From an uncultured SAR324 cluster bacterium (GTDB taxonomy: Bacteria; SAR324; NAC60-12), in NCBI GenBank assembly GCA_902575715.1, contig CACGSI010000037.1:1-8341 (forward strand): 8,341 nucleotides of DNA, read 5' to 3'. The notes under the pieces were generated by a model, which was not told the DNA's origin, did not search any database, and was given only the letters and a program-made list of their open reading frames with translations. Within the stretch, counting starts at the first letter, position 1. Each line of letters opens with the position of its first letter. The translations under genes and the position numbers were made by a program. Positions 1 to 7,632 of the stretch are shown piece by piece.

Positions 1-341
1 GACGTAAAAGCAAAGCCGCCAAGAGGAATACCCCAGCTTTGCAGGCTTGCCCTCAAAGAAGGGGAGTATGCGTTAGGGTTTATACATCTACTCCAAAAAA
101 ACCAAATTCGGCTTTACGTAAAGTTGCTCGAGTACGCCTAACAAATGGAATTGAAGTAACAAGTTACATACCAGGTATTGGTCACAATTTGCAGGAGCAC
201 TCAGTAGTTCTAATTCGAGGCGGAAGAATAAAAGATTTACCAGGAGTCCGCTATCATGTAGTTAGAGGGACTCTTGATACTGTTGGAGTAAACGAACGGA
301 AGCAATCCCGTTCAAAGTATGGGGTTAAAAAAGAATCATAA
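1..341 (+). CDS. rpsL: 30S ribosomal protein S12 (5' partial)
   Basis: Small-subunit protein S12 lies at the decoding centre and helps monitor codon–anticodon pairing. The start lies before the window. The first complete codon is at position 3, and 112 residues are visible before the TAA at 339–341, so roughly the first ten residues of a usual 123–125-residue S12 are missing. The TTG at 39 is an internal Leu codon, because S12-like sequence (RKSKAAKRN...PALQACPQ) continues in frame upstream of it. Conserved blocks seen are [43 protein letters not shown] and [14 protein letters not shown]. The lysines linked to streptomycin sensitivity (in TPKKPNS and GGRIKDLPG) are of the wild-type form, and the Asp that RimO methylthiolates in many bacteria (KDLPG) is present. 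rpsG follows after 6 nt, the standard str operon order. Confidence 0.97.
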   Translation, partial: RKSKAAKRNTPALQACPQRRGVCVRVYTSTPKKPNSALRKVARVRLTNGIEVTSYIPGIGHNLQEHSVVLIRGGRIKDLPGVRYHVVRGTLDTVGVNERKQSRSKYGVKKES

Positions 342-347
342 TTAAAT

Positions 348-821
348 ATGCCAAGAAGACGTTCCCCATCAAAAAGATCAATTTTACCAGACCCTAAATA
401 TAAAGATATTTTAGTAAGTAAATTTATAAATTCTTTGATGAGGCACGGTAAAAAAAGTGTTGCAGAGAGTATTTTTTATGGAGCATTAGACGCAATTTCT
501 GAAAAAGATTCAGAAAAACCTTCATTAGATGTTTTTAAGACCGCAATTGAAAACGTTATGCCATCTGTCGAAGTAAAATCTAGAAGAGTTGGTGGCTCGA
601 CTTACCAGGTGCCAATGGAAGTTCGTCATAGCAGGAGTCAATCTTTGGCAATTCGTTGGTTAATTGAGTATGCAAATACAAGAAATGGATTATCAATGCG
701 TTCAAAATTAGCAGAAGAGTTAATTGATGCTTCAAAAAGTCGTGGCAATTCCATTAAAAAGAAGGAAGATACCCACAAGATGGCAGAAGCTAACAAAGCT
801 TTCGCGCATTATCGTTGGTAG
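348..821 (+). CDS. rpsG: 30S ribosomal protein S7
   Basis: S7 nucleates assembly of the 30S head by binding the 3' major domain of 16S rRNA, and it lines the E site. The 157-residue length is normal for bacterial S7. The N-terminus [18 protein letters not shown], the block [12 protein letters not shown], the signature [12 protein letters not shown], and the C-terminal [20 protein letters not shown] all fit the family. The ATG at 348 gives the expected N-terminus. No Shine–Dalgarno-like sequence is visible in the 6-nt gap or the end of rpsL, so translation is probably coupled to the upstream gene (inference). The TAG stop at 819–821 is followed one base later by the ATG of a 13-codon mini-ORF, and fusA starts 49 nt after the stop. 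Confidence 0.98.
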   Translation: MPRRRSPSKRSILPDPKYKDILVSKFINSLMRHGKKSVAESIFYGALDAISEKDSEKPSLDVFKTAIENVMPSVEVKSRRVGGSTYQVPMEVRHSRSQSLAIRWLIEYANTRNGLSMRSKLAEELIDASKSRGNSIKKKEDTHKMAEANKAFAHYRW

Positions 822-870
822 AATGACTGAATATCGCTGGAATCCGCATGACCCAATTCAATAAACCAAC

Positions 871-2961
871 GTGGCCAAGACAATACCTCTTACTAAACAT
901 CGAAATATAGGCATCATGGCTCATATAGATGCTGGAAAAACGACAACAACAGAAAGAATACTTTATTATTCTGGGCGTATACATAAAATTGGCGAAGTTA
1001 ATGACGGATCAGCAACGATGGATTGGATGGAACAAGAACAAGAAAGAGGAATTACTATTACCTCTGCGGCAACAACATGTAAGTGGGAAATAGAAAATCA
1101 AGAATACTTTCTCAATATTATTGATACTCCCGGACATGTTGATTTTACAGCAGAAGTGGAAAGATCACTTCGGGTTCTTGATGGAGCTGTTATGGTTTTG
1201 TGCGCTGTCGCAGGTGTACAGCCTCAGTCAGAAACTGTTTGGTTACAGGCCAAGCGTTACAATGTACCTTGTATTGCTTTTGTGAACAAGATGGATAGAG
1301 TAGGTTCAGATTTTGAAAAAGCATTATGTTCAATTCAGGAACAACTTTCAGCTAACCCTGTTGCTATTCAATACCCCATTGGAAACGAAGACAAGTTCGA
1401 AGGTATTATAGATTTAGTTTCAATGAAAGAACATCGCTTTATAGATGACGGATTTGGCGAAGAATACGACATTGGCGAGATTAAAACTGAATTAGTAACA
1501 ACTGCTCAAAAATGGCATAATGAAATGCTAGAAAAATTATCACTTTTTAGTGATGAATTATTAGAAAAAATAGTTGAAGAGAAGGAAGTGACTCAAGCTG
1601 AGATAATTAATATTTTGCGCAAATTAACTTTGAGTGGAGAAATAACTCCAGTACTTTGCGGTAGTGCATTTAAAAATAAGGGAGTTCAACAACTTATTGA
1701 TGCTGTGGTACAATACCTCCCTTCCCCGATTGATATTCCTGCAGTGCAAGGAGATCATCCGGTAACAAAAAAAGTTATAACTAGGGAGTCTTCTGACTCT
1801 GAGCCTCTATGTGCACTCGCATTCAAAGTTGCTAGCGACCCTTTTGCTGGGCAGATGACTTTCATTCGAGTTTACTCAGGGAAATTTGAGGTAGGTAAAT
1901 CAGTATTTAACCCTCGAAAAAGAAAACATGACAGAGTGGGCAACTTAGTTAAGCTTCACGCTAATAAAAGACAAGAAATATCTTTAATAAATGCTGGAGA
2001 TATTGGAGCAGTAATAGGAATGGATTTAATTACTGGGGACACCTTATGTCCTAAGGATAATCAAATTATATTAGAAAGAACTCAGTTCCCAGAACCTGTA
2101 ATAGATCTGGCAATAGAACCAAAAACAAAGGCAGATCAGGAAAAATTAGAAGTAGCTTTAACAAGATTGATGCAAGAAGATCCTTCATTTCGTAGTAAGG
2201 TTAATGCTGAAACAGGGCAAAACATAATTTCCGGAATGGGTGAACTTCATTTAGAAATTTTAGTTGATAGACTTCAAAGAGAATTTAAAATTGATTGTAA
2301 GGCTGGGAAACCTAGGGTTGCCTACAGAGAAACGATAACTCAGCCTGCTGAATCAGAGACCCTTTTTGAACAACTTCTCGAAGGGAAAGAACAGTTCGCA
2401 CAATGCAAAATATCTATTGAGCCTTTAGAAAATGGAGGTGGCTTCAGGTTTGATAACAAATTATCAGAAGAAAGTTTACCTAAAATCTTTGTTGAAGCTA
2501 TTGAACAAGGAATTTTGGATGCTATGAGTAATGGAGTTTTATCAGGATTTTCATTGATTGATATAAAAGCGACTCTTATTTCTGCAAATTATTTAGCAGA
2601 TATTTCAACTGAAATGGCTTTTTCAATTGCTGCACGGAATTCTATGAGAGATTGTGCCGTGAAAGGTTATCCCATTTTACTTGAACCATCAATGAATGTA
2701 GAAGTTGTTACACCTGTATCTTTTACAGGTGATGTTATCGGAGACTTAAATGCTAGACAAGGTAAAATACGTGGAATGGAGGACCAAAGCGGGATTCAGG
2801 TCATTTCAGCCGAAGTTCCTCTAGCAGAAATGTTTGGCTACTCCACCCGTTTGCGTTCGCTCACACAAGGGCGTGCGTCATTCACAATGCAGTTCGGTCA
2901 CTATACATCTGTGACCGAATCAACAAGAAAAGCTCTCACTGGAGAGGATAAACTAGCTTAA
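871..2961 (+). CDS. fusA: Elongation factor G, divergent domain IV
   Basis: EF-G is the cytosolic GTPase that drives tRNA–mRNA translocation and, with RRF, ribosome recycling. The 696-residue length is usual. GTPase motifs are intact: P-loop AHIDAGKT (17–24), switch I RGITIT (59–64), DTPGH (85–89), NKMD (139–142) and GSAFKNK (264–270). Domain II ([11 protein letters not shown]), domain III ([12 protein letters not shown]) and domain V ([36 protein letters not shown]) look standard. Domain IV is unusual. Where most EF-Gs have GGRGQYGH this one has EGKEQFAQ (504–511), and where they have GSYHxVDSSE it has [10 protein letters not shown], so Leu575 replaces the His equivalent to E. coli His583. 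The start must be the GTG at 871 or later, because an in-frame TAA lies at 862–864; GTG gives the expected [15 protein letters not shown]. No Shine–Dalgarno is visible. Its place in the str operon argues that it is the housekeeping translocase, but a divergent EF-G subfamily is possible. Confidence 0.95.
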   Translation: MAKTIPLTKHRNIGIMAHIDAGKTTTTERILYYSGRIHKIGEVNDGSATMDWMEQEQERGITITSAATTCKWEIENQEYFLNIIDTPGHVDFTAEVERSLRVLDGAVMVLCAVAGVQPQSETVWLQAKRYNVPCIAFVNKMDRVGSDFEKALCSIQEQLSANPVAIQYPIGNEDKFEGIIDLVSMKEHRFIDDGFGEEYDIGEIKTELVTTAQKWHNEMLEKLSLFSDELLEKIVEEKEVTQAEIINILRKLTLSGEITPVLCGSAFKNKGVQQLIDAVVQYLPSPIDIPAVQGDHPVTKKVITRESSDSEPLCALAFKVASDPFAGQMTFIRVYSGKFEVGKSVFNPRKRKHDRVGNLVKLHANKRQEISLINAGDIGAVIGMDLITGDTLCPKDNQIILERTQFPEPVIDLAIEPKTKADQEKLEVALTRLMQEDPSFRSKVNAETGQNIISGMGELHLEILVDRLQREFKIDCKAGKPRVAYRETITQPAESETLFEQLLEGKEQFAQCKISIEPLENGGGFRFDNKLSEESLPKIFVEAIEQGILDAMSNGVLSGFSLIDIKATLISANYLADISTEMAFSIAARNSMRDCAVKGYPILLEPSMNVEVVTPVSFTGDVIGDLNARQGKIRGMEDQSGIQVISAEVPLAEMFGYSTRLRSLTQGRASFTMQFGHYTSVTESTRKALTGEDKLA

Positions 2962-2967
2962 GTAAAG

Positions 2968-2973
2968 TATAAT
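2968..2973 (+). promoter_or_regulatory. Possible -10 box for a tuf promoter
   Basis: A perfect TATAAT hexamer lies in the 49-nt gap between fusA and tuf, about 38 nt before the tuf ATG. This leaves room for a short 5' leader containing the strong ribosome binding site. No convincing -35 hexamer is visible 16–18 nt upstream and there is no extended -10 TG. In AT-rich DNA this hexamer also arises by chance, so the call is tentative. Extra transcription of tuf within the str operon is known in other bacteria. Confidence 0.25.
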
Positions 2974-3000
2974 TTATTAATTAGTCAACACAGGAAAAAC

Positions 3001-3005
3001 AGGAG
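3001..3005 (+). promoter_or_regulatory. Strong Shine–Dalgarno of tuf
   Basis: AGGAG lies 5 nt before the ATG at 3011. It is among the clearest ribosome binding sites in the window. This fits the very high EF-Tu expression usual in bacteria and fixes the tuf start. Confidence 0.75.
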
Positions 3006-3010
3006 ATGAG

Positions 3011-4210
3011 ATGGCAAGAGAAAAGTTTGAACGCTCAAAACCACATGTAAATGTCGGAACAATAGGACACGTTGATCACGGGAAAACCACTTTAACTGCA
3101 GCTATAACGAAGGTGTTACAGATGGATGGTTTCGCAGAAGCTAAAGGGTATGATGAAATTGATGGAGCTCCCGAAGAAAAAGAGCGAGGAATTACAATTG
3201 CTACAGCACACATAGAGTATGAGACCTCAAAAAGACATTATGCACATGTTGATTGTCCAGGTCATGCTGACTATGTAAAAAATATGATCACTGGCGCTGC
3301 TCAAATGGATGGAGCAATCTTAGTTGTTTCAGCTGCGGATGGACCGATGCCCCAAACTAGAGAACACATTTTACTTGCTAGGCAGGTTAACGTTCCACAC
3401 CTTGTAGTATTTCTTAACAAAGTAGATCAAGTTGATGATGCAGAATTGTTAGAGCTTGTAGAAATGGAAGTGAGGGAGCTTTTAGATTCTTATGATTTTC
3501 CAGGAGATGACACTCCAATTATAAAAGGTTCTGCTCTTTCAGTGATGGAAAATTCTTCCTCTGATTCTAACGATGCCGCCTATGCTCCTATTAAAGAATT
3601 AATGGATGCTGTTGACAGCTTTATTCCAGAACCAAAAAGAGACCTTGATAAAGACTTTCTTATGTCAGTTGAGGATGTATTTACTATCTCTGGTAGAGGA
3701 ACAGTAGCAACAGGTCAAATTGAGCGGGGTATTGTAAAAGTTGGTGAGGAAATTGAAATTTCTGGGATAAGAGAGACTCAAACTACTACCGTAACTGGAG
3801 TTGAAATGTTCAGAAAATCTCTCGACCAAGGCCAAGCTGGAGATAACGTTGGTATATTACTGAGAGGCACAAAAAGAGAGGATATCGAAAGGGGCCAAGT
3901 AATTTGTAAGCCGGGGTCTATTACACCCCATACCAAATTCAAGGGACAGGTCTATGTCTTAGATAAAGATGAAGGTGGAAGGCATACACCTTTCTTCACA
4001 AATTATCGCCCGCAATTTTATTTCCGTACTACCGATGTTACAGGAGTAGTTACTCTTCCTAGTGGAGTTGAGATGGTAATGCCTGGAGATAATGTTGAAG
4101 TATCAATAGAATTGATAAGTCCAATTGCTATGGAAAAAGAGGTTCGATTTGCTATCCGCGAAGGAGGAAGGACCATAGGATCAGGAGTTGTAACAGAAGT
4201 TATTGAGTAA
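3011..4210 (+). CDS. tuf: Elongation factor Tu
   Basis: EF-Tu delivers aminoacyl-tRNA to the ribosomal A site as a GTP complex and is recharged by EF-Ts. The length of 399 residues is normal (family about 394–405). Domain 1 motifs are GHVDHGKT (19–26), switch [10 protein letters not shown] (59–67), DCPGH (81–85) including the catalytic His85, NKVD (136–139) and GSAL near 174. The loop after GSALSVMEN is a few residues longer than in E. coli, as in several other phyla. Domain 2 ([17 protein letters not shown]) and domain 3 ([21 protein letters not shown] and the end [14 protein letters not shown]) are canonical, with no sign of a paralogue or decay. It has its own strong Shine–Dalgarno and a possible promoter in the gap after fusA. 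rpsJ begins 7 nt after its stop, joining the str and S10 blocks. Confidence 0.99.
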   Translation: MAREKFERSKPHVNVGTIGHVDHGKTTLTAAITKVLQMDGFAEAKGYDEIDGAPEEKERGITIATAHIEYETSKRHYAHVDCPGHADYVKNMITGAAQMDGAILVVSAADGPMPQTREHILLARQVNVPHLVVFLNKVDQVDDAELLELVEMEVRELLDSYDFPGDDTPIIKGSALSVMENSSSDSNDAAYAPIKELMDAVDSFIPEPKRDLDKDFLMSVEDVFTISGRGTVATGQIERGIVKVGEEIEISGIRETQTTTVTGVEMFRKSLDQGQAGDNVGILLRGTKREDIERGQVICKPGSITPHTKFKGQVYVLDKDEGGRHTPFFTNYRPQFYFRTTDVTGVVTLPSGVEMVMPGDNVEVSIELISPIAMEKEVRFAIREGGRTIGSGVVTEVIE

Positions 4211-4217
4211 AATATAA

Positions 4218-4529
4218 ATGGAACAAAAAATAAAAGTTCGTTTTAAAGGATACGACGATAAACTACTTGACAAAACTATTAGCGAAATTGTTCATACAGT
4301 AAAAAGAACTGGAGCTGAGATAGTTGGCCCGATACCCCTACCAACAAGGAGAAATCGTTATACAGTTCTACGTTCCCCGCATGTAGATAAAAAATCAAGG
4401 GAACAATTCGAAATTCGAACTCACAAGAGACTTTTATATATTTTGGAAACAACACCTCAGACAATGGATGCTCTTATGCGACTAGATATTTCTGCTGGAG
4501 TTGACATTGCAATAAAGCAAGAAGGATAA
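4218..4529 (+). CDS. rpsJ: 30S ribosomal protein S10
   Basis: S10 (NusE) is a 30S head protein and, with NusB, part of transcription antitermination complexes. The 103-residue product is of normal length. Family features are [15 protein letters not shown] at the N-terminus, [20 protein letters not shown] (37–56), the tip [14 protein letters not shown], and the C-terminal SAGVDIAIK strand. It starts 7 nt after the tuf stop with no visible Shine–Dalgarno, so coupling to tuf is likely (inference). The C-terminal codons GAA GGA make an AAGGA (4522–4526) that would suit a start codon near 4533, but none is there. The next gene is rplD at 4552, not rplC as in the standard S10 operon. Confidence 0.98.
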   Translation: MEQKIKVRFKGYDDKLLDKTISEIVHTVKRTGAEIVGPIPLPTRRNRYTVLRSPHVDKKSREQFEIRTHKRLLYILETTPQTMDALMRLDISAGVDIAIKQEG

Positions 4530-4551
4530 AGAATCAAAATCTAGAAAAATT

Positions 4552-5022
4552 ATGGGTGAATTAACAATTTTCAATAAAGAAAATAAGGCTACTGGTAAGA
4601 TAAAGATCGATGATTTGATCTTGAAGACTCCTTATCATAAGTATGTCGTTTCAGAGGCAATTCGTCAATTTTTAGCTTCAAATCATCAAGGGACTCATTC
4701 AACTAAAGGTCGATCAGATGTTTCTTATAGTAATCGGAAACTTTATCGACAAAAGGGAACTGGTAGTGCTAGGGCTGGGAGCGCTAAATCTCCCATTCGC
4801 AGGCATGGTGGAACAATTTTTGGACCCAAATCGCGTTCTCATTCATTTAGGATTAACAAAAAAACTAAAAGGCTTGCTACGCGATCAGTTTTTGCAGAGA
4901 AAGTCAGACAGAATAGTATCTTTGTTCTGGAATCTTTGGATCTTGATAATAACAAAACAAGAAACTTGAATGAAATTTTGAAAAGACTTGAATTAAATGA
5001 AAAAAACACTTCTTGTAACTGA
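4552..5022 (+). CDS. rplD: 50S ribosomal protein L4, N-terminal part (frame break)
   Basis: L4 is an early-assembling 23S rRNA binding protein whose extended loop lines the nascent peptide exit tunnel. This 156-codon frame holds about the first 151 residues. They include the N-terminus GELTIFNKENKATGKI, the conserved extended loop RQKGTGSARAGSAKSPIRRH with GGTIFGPKSR, and the helix TKRLATRSVFAEK. The last five residues (NTSCN) are out of family. At an A7 tract (5000–5006) the reading frame should move by +1: removing one A reads NEKTLLVTDGLNENLKLAARN, which joins the downstream frame as a normal L4 of about 208 residues. The ATG at 4552 gives the expected L4 start, 22 nt after rpsJ with no nearby Shine–Dalgarno. 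The break may be a sequencing indel, a real mutation, or a slippage site; I favour an indel. Confidence 0.9.
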   Translation: MGELTIFNKENKATGKIKIDDLILKTPYHKYVVSEAIRQFLASNHQGTHSTKGRSDVSYSNRKLYRQKGTGSARAGSAKSPIRRHGGTIFGPKSRSHSFRINKKTKRLATRSVFAEKVRQNSIFVLESLDLDNNKTRNLNEILKRLELNEKNTSCN

Positions 5023-5179
5023 TGGCCTTAATGAAAATCTAAAACTAGCCGCAAGAAATCTTTCCAAAATTCATTTGCTAAGCTATAGAAGCTTAAATAT
5101 ATATGAAATGATGAAATACAAAAAAGTTGTTTTTCTTAAGGATGCCTTAGATGCCTACAAGGAAAGGATTTTAGGATGA
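4997..5179 (+). CDS. rplD: 50S ribosomal protein L4, C-terminal part (frame break)
   Basis: This frame holds the last 57 or so residues of L4. LLVTDGLNENLKLAARNLSK matches the family's C-terminal LIITGELDENLFLAARNL-type motif, and KKVVFLKDALDAYKERIL matches the C-terminal helix region. It overlaps the N-terminal frame by 26 nt and lies +1 to it. An ATG at 4997 exists, but it has no Shine–Dalgarno and the protein is not known to be made in two pieces, so this is best read as the rest of one rplD gene. Conservation continues to its TGA, which overlaps the rplW ATG as ATGA (5176–5179). That shows the frame is the ancestral L4 ending and that any lesion is recent or artefactual. Confidence 0.88.
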   Translation: MKKTLLVTDGLNENLKLAARNLSKIHLLSYRSLNIYEMMKYKKVVFLKDALDAYKERILG

Positions 5180-5463
5180 ATATTTTCGATGTAATCAGAG
5201 AGCCTAAGATGACAGAAAAAACATTGTCGTTAAAAGAAGATTATAATCAATTTGCATTTTCTGTCGATCCGCGTGCAAACAAAATTCAAATAAAAGAGAG
5301 TATTGAAAAATCATTCAAGGTCTCTGTTCTGAAAGTTAGAGTGATGAATGTGCGAGGTGACAAAAAAAGACTGGGTAGACATCAAGGATATAAATCAAGT
5401 TGGAAAAAGGCTCTTGTTACTCTTAAAGCTGGTGAAACAATTGAGTTTTTTGAAGGGGCATAA
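5176..5463 (+). CDS. rplW: 50S ribosomal protein L23
   Basis: L23 sits at the peptide exit tunnel mouth, where trigger factor, SRP and the translocon dock. The 95-residue length is normal. Diagnostic parts are the N-terminal IFDVIREPKMTEKT, the central FSVDPRANKIQIKESIEKSF, the strand VSVLKVRVMNVRG with the basic loop KKRLGRHQGYKSSWKKA, and the final VTLKAGETIEFF. AAAGGA at 5163–5168 lies 7 nt before the ATG, and the start overlaps the L4 stop by ATGA, so it has both a good ribosome binding site and translational coupling. Nothing in it looks degraded. Confidence 0.97.
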   Translation: MNIFDVIREPKMTEKTLSLKEDYNQFAFSVDPRANKIQIKESIEKSFKVSVLKVRVMNVRGDKKRLGRHQGYKSSWKKALVTLKAGETIEFFEGA

Positions 5464-5484
5464 AAACCAAAAAAATATTTAAAT

Positions 5485-6303
5485 ATGGGAATAAAATTTC
5501 ACAAACCTACATCACCTGGAAGGCGCGGCATGAGTGGTTTCGTTTTCGAAGAAATCACTACTACTTATCCCGAGAAAAGTCTATTACGCCCTTTAGGAAA
5601 AAAAGGAGGTAGGAACAATAACGGTCGCATTACTGTAAGACATCATGGTGGAGGACATAAACGTAGATATAGAATAATTGATTTTAATAGAAATAAACTA
5701 GGTGTGCCTGCAAAGGTAGCAACTATAGAATATGATCCAAATAGAAGTGCAAGAATTAGCTTACTCCATTATGCTGACGGAGAGAAACGATACATTCTAA
5801 CTCCTTCAAACATGCAAGTCGGAGATATAATTTTAACTGGAGAAAATATAGACATAAAACCAGGTAATTCTCTCCCGTTAAAAAATATTCCAGTTGGGAC
5901 TCTACTCCATTGCGTGGAAATGCGTCCCGGAAAAGGAGCACAATTGGGAAGAAGTGCTGGAACGGCCATACAGTTGATGGCAAAAGATAGCGATTATGCT
6001 CAACTCAAACTTCGATCTGGAGAAATTAGAAAAGTTCGAATTGAGTGCATGGCAACGATTGGTACAGTAGGTAATAGCGAGCATATGAATATCAAAAAAG
6101 GAAAAGCAGGACGCAATCGTTGGTTAGGAAGACGTCCGAGAGTTAGGGGAGTTGTTATGAACCCTATTGATCATCCTCATGGAGGAGGTGAGGGAAAAAC
6201 CTCGGGAGGTAGGCATCCTGTTACACCTTGGGGAAAGCCTACAAAAGGAGCAAAAACTAGAAAAAATAAAAATACAGATAAATATATCTTGAAAAGGAGA
6301 TAA
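5485..6303 (+). CDS. rplB: 50S ribosomal protein L2
   Basis: L2 is a universal 23S rRNA binding protein needed for subunit association and for a functional peptidyl transferase centre. The length of 272 residues is normal (about 273–277). Visible features are the N-terminal [12 protein letters not shown], the basic segment [20 protein letters not shown], the OB-fold region [19 protein letters not shown], the SH3-like region with [18 protein letters not shown], and the C-terminal [14 protein letters not shown] motif near residues 225–238 with the conserved histidines, then [16 protein letters not shown]. The start follows rplW by 21 nt with no close Shine–Dalgarno. The end of the gene carries the Shine–Dalgarno used by rpsS. 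Confidence 0.98.
   Translation: MGIKFHKPTSPGRRGMSGFVFEEITTTYPEKSLLRPLGKKGGRNNNGRITVRHHGGGHKRRYRIIDFNRNKLGVPAKVATIEYDPNRSARISLLHYADGEKRYILTPSNMQVGDIILTGENIDIKPGNSLPLKNIPVGTLLHCVEMRPGKGAQLGRSAGTAIQLMAKDSDYAQLKLRSGEIRKVRIECMATIGTVGNSEHMNIKKGKAGRNRWLGRRPRVRGVVMNPIDHPHGGGEGKTSGGRHPVTPWGKPTKGAKTRKNKNTDKYILKRR
6295..6299 (+). promoter_or_regulatory. Shine–Dalgarno of rpsS (supports a TTG start)
   Basis: AGGAG, inside the last codons of rplB, lies 7 nt before the TTG at 6307. This supports TTG as the rpsS start codon, since the reading frame offers no ATG or GTG that would give the conserved [10 protein letters not shown]-terminus. Confidence 0.7.
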
Positions 6304-6306
6304 ATT

Positions 6307-6588
6307 TTGCCAAGATCTTTAAAAAAAGGGCCATTTGTAGATGCTCATTTAGAAAAAAAAATTTCTTCAGCAAAGGCCAGTAACGACCGACGTCTGGTAA
6401 AAACTTGGTCAAGACGCTCAGTTATTTTACCAGATTTTATTGGTACAAATATAGCTGTACATAATGGGAATAAATTTATACCTGTTTTTATTACTGAAGA
6501 TATGGTCGGTTACAAATTGGGAGAGTTTGCTCCAACAAGGACGTACCGGGGGCATGTAGGCAAAAATGATAAAAGGGCAAAACGGTGA
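6307..6588 (+). CDS. rpsS: 30S ribosomal protein S19
   Basis: S19 is a 30S head protein that forms a heterodimer with S13 and contacts the A-site finger and tRNA. The 93-residue length is normal. The N-terminus [18 protein letters not shown], the middle [22 protein letters not shown], and the signature [18 protein letters not shown] are all standard. The start is TTG, chosen because the S19 N-terminus begins exactly there and a strong AGGAG lies 7 nt upstream; translation begins 3 nt after the rplB stop. The stop overlaps the rplV start (GTGATG around 6585–6590), so the two genes are translationally coupled. Confidence 0.98.
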   Translation: MPRSLKKGPFVDAHLEKKISSAKASNDRRLVKTWSRRSVILPDFIGTNIAVHNGNKFIPVFITEDMVGYKLGEFAPTRTYRGHVGKNDKRAKR

Positions 6589-6920
6589 TGACAGCTCAAG
6601 CTACTGCAAAAAATATAAGAATAGCACCAAGAAAGGTTCGTTTAGTTATAAACCTAATAAGAGGGCAAAACGTTGTTAGAGCTTTTGCTTTACTTAATAC
6701 ACTTCGTAATAGAGCAGTCGAACCTGTGACTAAGGTTTTACAATCTGCCGTAGCAAACGCAGACAAGAAAGAACCTGGAGCAGATGTAGATAAATATAGA
6801 ATCATAAAAGCCTATGTTAATGAAGCAAAAAAACTTAAACGATTTAGACCCCGAGCAATGGGTAGAGCATCTGGAATAAAAAAAAGATCAAGTCATATTA
6901 CTCTTGAAATTGGAGTATAA
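6585..6920 (+). CDS. rplV: 50S ribosomal protein L22
   Basis: L22 binds all 23S rRNA domains, and its long beta hairpin reaches into the exit tunnel, where macrolide resistance changes occur in other bacteria. The length is 110–111 residues. Typical features are [40 protein letters not shown] helices, and the hairpin [24 protein letters not shown]. Two adjacent starts are possible: GTG at 6585, 7 nt after AAAGGG (6572–6577), or ATG at 6588, 10 nt after it. Both overlap the end of rpsS and differ by one residue. The gap to rpsC (47 nt) is the longest within the ribosomal protein run after rpsJ. Confidence 0.97.
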   Translation: MMTAQATAKNIRIAPRKVRLVINLIRGQNVVRAFALLNTLRNRAVEPVTKVLQSAVANADKKEPGADVDKYRIIKAYVNEAKKLKRFRPRAMGRASGIKKRSSHITLEIGV

Positions 6921-6967
6921 TAAGTTTATCTGATACTTTAATTTTTTAATATAACATCTGAGGTATA

Positions 6968-7630
6968 GTGGGGCAAAAAGTTAATCCAATAGGTTTGAGG
7001 CTAGGGATTGCTCGAACTTGGAATTCAAAGTGGTTTGCAGAAAAAAACTATGCAAGTCAACTCAAACAAGATTTAGATATACAAAAATTTGTAAAACTTC
7101 ATCTCAAACATGCAGCTATTTCAAAAATAGAGGTAGAAAGGACTGCAAAAAAGACAAAGGTTAACATTTTTTCTGCTCGTCCAGGAATAATTATTGGCAG
7201 AAAGGGTGATGAAGTTGAACGACTAAAAAAAGAACTTAGTAAAAGAAATCCACATGATGTAGTTATCAATATCAAAGAGATTAAAAGACCAGAAATTGAT
7301 GCAACTTTAATTGCTGAAAATATTGCAAGTCAACTTGAAAGAAGGATAGCTTATAGAAGAGCAATTAAGCGTTCAATACAAGCTGCTATGAGGATGAATA
7401 TTGCTGGTTGTAAAGTTATGGTAGGTGGACGGTTGAATGGTGCCGAAATAGCTAGATCGGAATGGATAAGAGAGGGGCAAGTTAGATTACATACCTTGCG
7501 AGTTGATATAGATTATGGTGTTGCTGAAGCAAACACTACATACGGGATTATAGGGGTTAAGGTCTGGGTATATCGTGGTGAGGAGTTTGGAAAGAATCGA
7601 GCAAGACGTTCACAGAATAAGGATATTTAG
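6968..7630 (+). CDS. rpsC: 30S ribosomal protein S3
   Basis: S3 sits at the mRNA entry tunnel of the 30S subunit and contributes to mRNA unwinding. The 220-residue length is within the family range. The N-terminus [14 protein letters not shown] is diagnostic, the KH domain carries GRKG at residues 77–80 ([18 protein letters not shown]), and the C-terminal domain shows [35 protein letters not shown] and [18 protein letters not shown]. The start is GTG at 6968, fixed by the family N-terminus, with GAGGT (6960–6964) 3 nt upstream, a strong but close Shine–Dalgarno. rplP begins 2 nt after the stop. Confidence 0.98.
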   Translation: MGQKVNPIGLRLGIARTWNSKWFAEKNYASQLKQDLDIQKFVKLHLKHAAISKIEVERTAKKTKVNIFSARPGIIIGRKGDEVERLKKELSKRNPHDVVINIKEIKRPEIDATLIAENIASQLERRIAYRRAIKRSIQAAMRMNIAGCKVMVGGRLNGAEIARSEWIREGQVRLHTLRVDIDYGVAEANTTYGIIGVKVWVYRGEEFGKNRARRSQNKDI

Positions 7631-7632
7631 TC

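Noticed and set aside
39..41. TTG as the start codon of rpsL
   Set aside because: S12-like residues continue upstream in the same frame to the window edge, so the gene starts before the window and this codon is an internal Leu.
790..984. Reverse-strand open frame of 64 codons over the rpsG–fusA junction
   Set aside because: It is antisense to two conserved genes, has no recognisable similarity or ribosome binding site, and is explained as a shadow.
4718..4969. Second + strand open frame of 83 codons inside rplD
   Set aside because: It overlaps the conserved L4 extended loop in another frame and resembles no family I know. It does not contain the missing L3.
5001..5007. A AAA AAC heptamer in rplD as a programmed -1 frameshift site
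   Set aside because: It is in the right register for -1 slippage, but the -1 frame meets TAA at 5016–5018. The frame needed to restore L4 is +1 (or -2).
4997..5179. A separately translated short protein encoded by the rplD 3' part
   Set aside because: Its sequence is the conserved L4 C-terminus, its ATG lies inside the frame-break tract, and no Shine–Dalgarno precedes it. One frame-broken rplD is the simpler reading.
5756..6084. Three overlapping reverse-strand open frames inside rplB
   Set aside because: rplB is conserved and intact on the + strand. The reverse frames overlap each other and show no protein features, so they are chance shadows.
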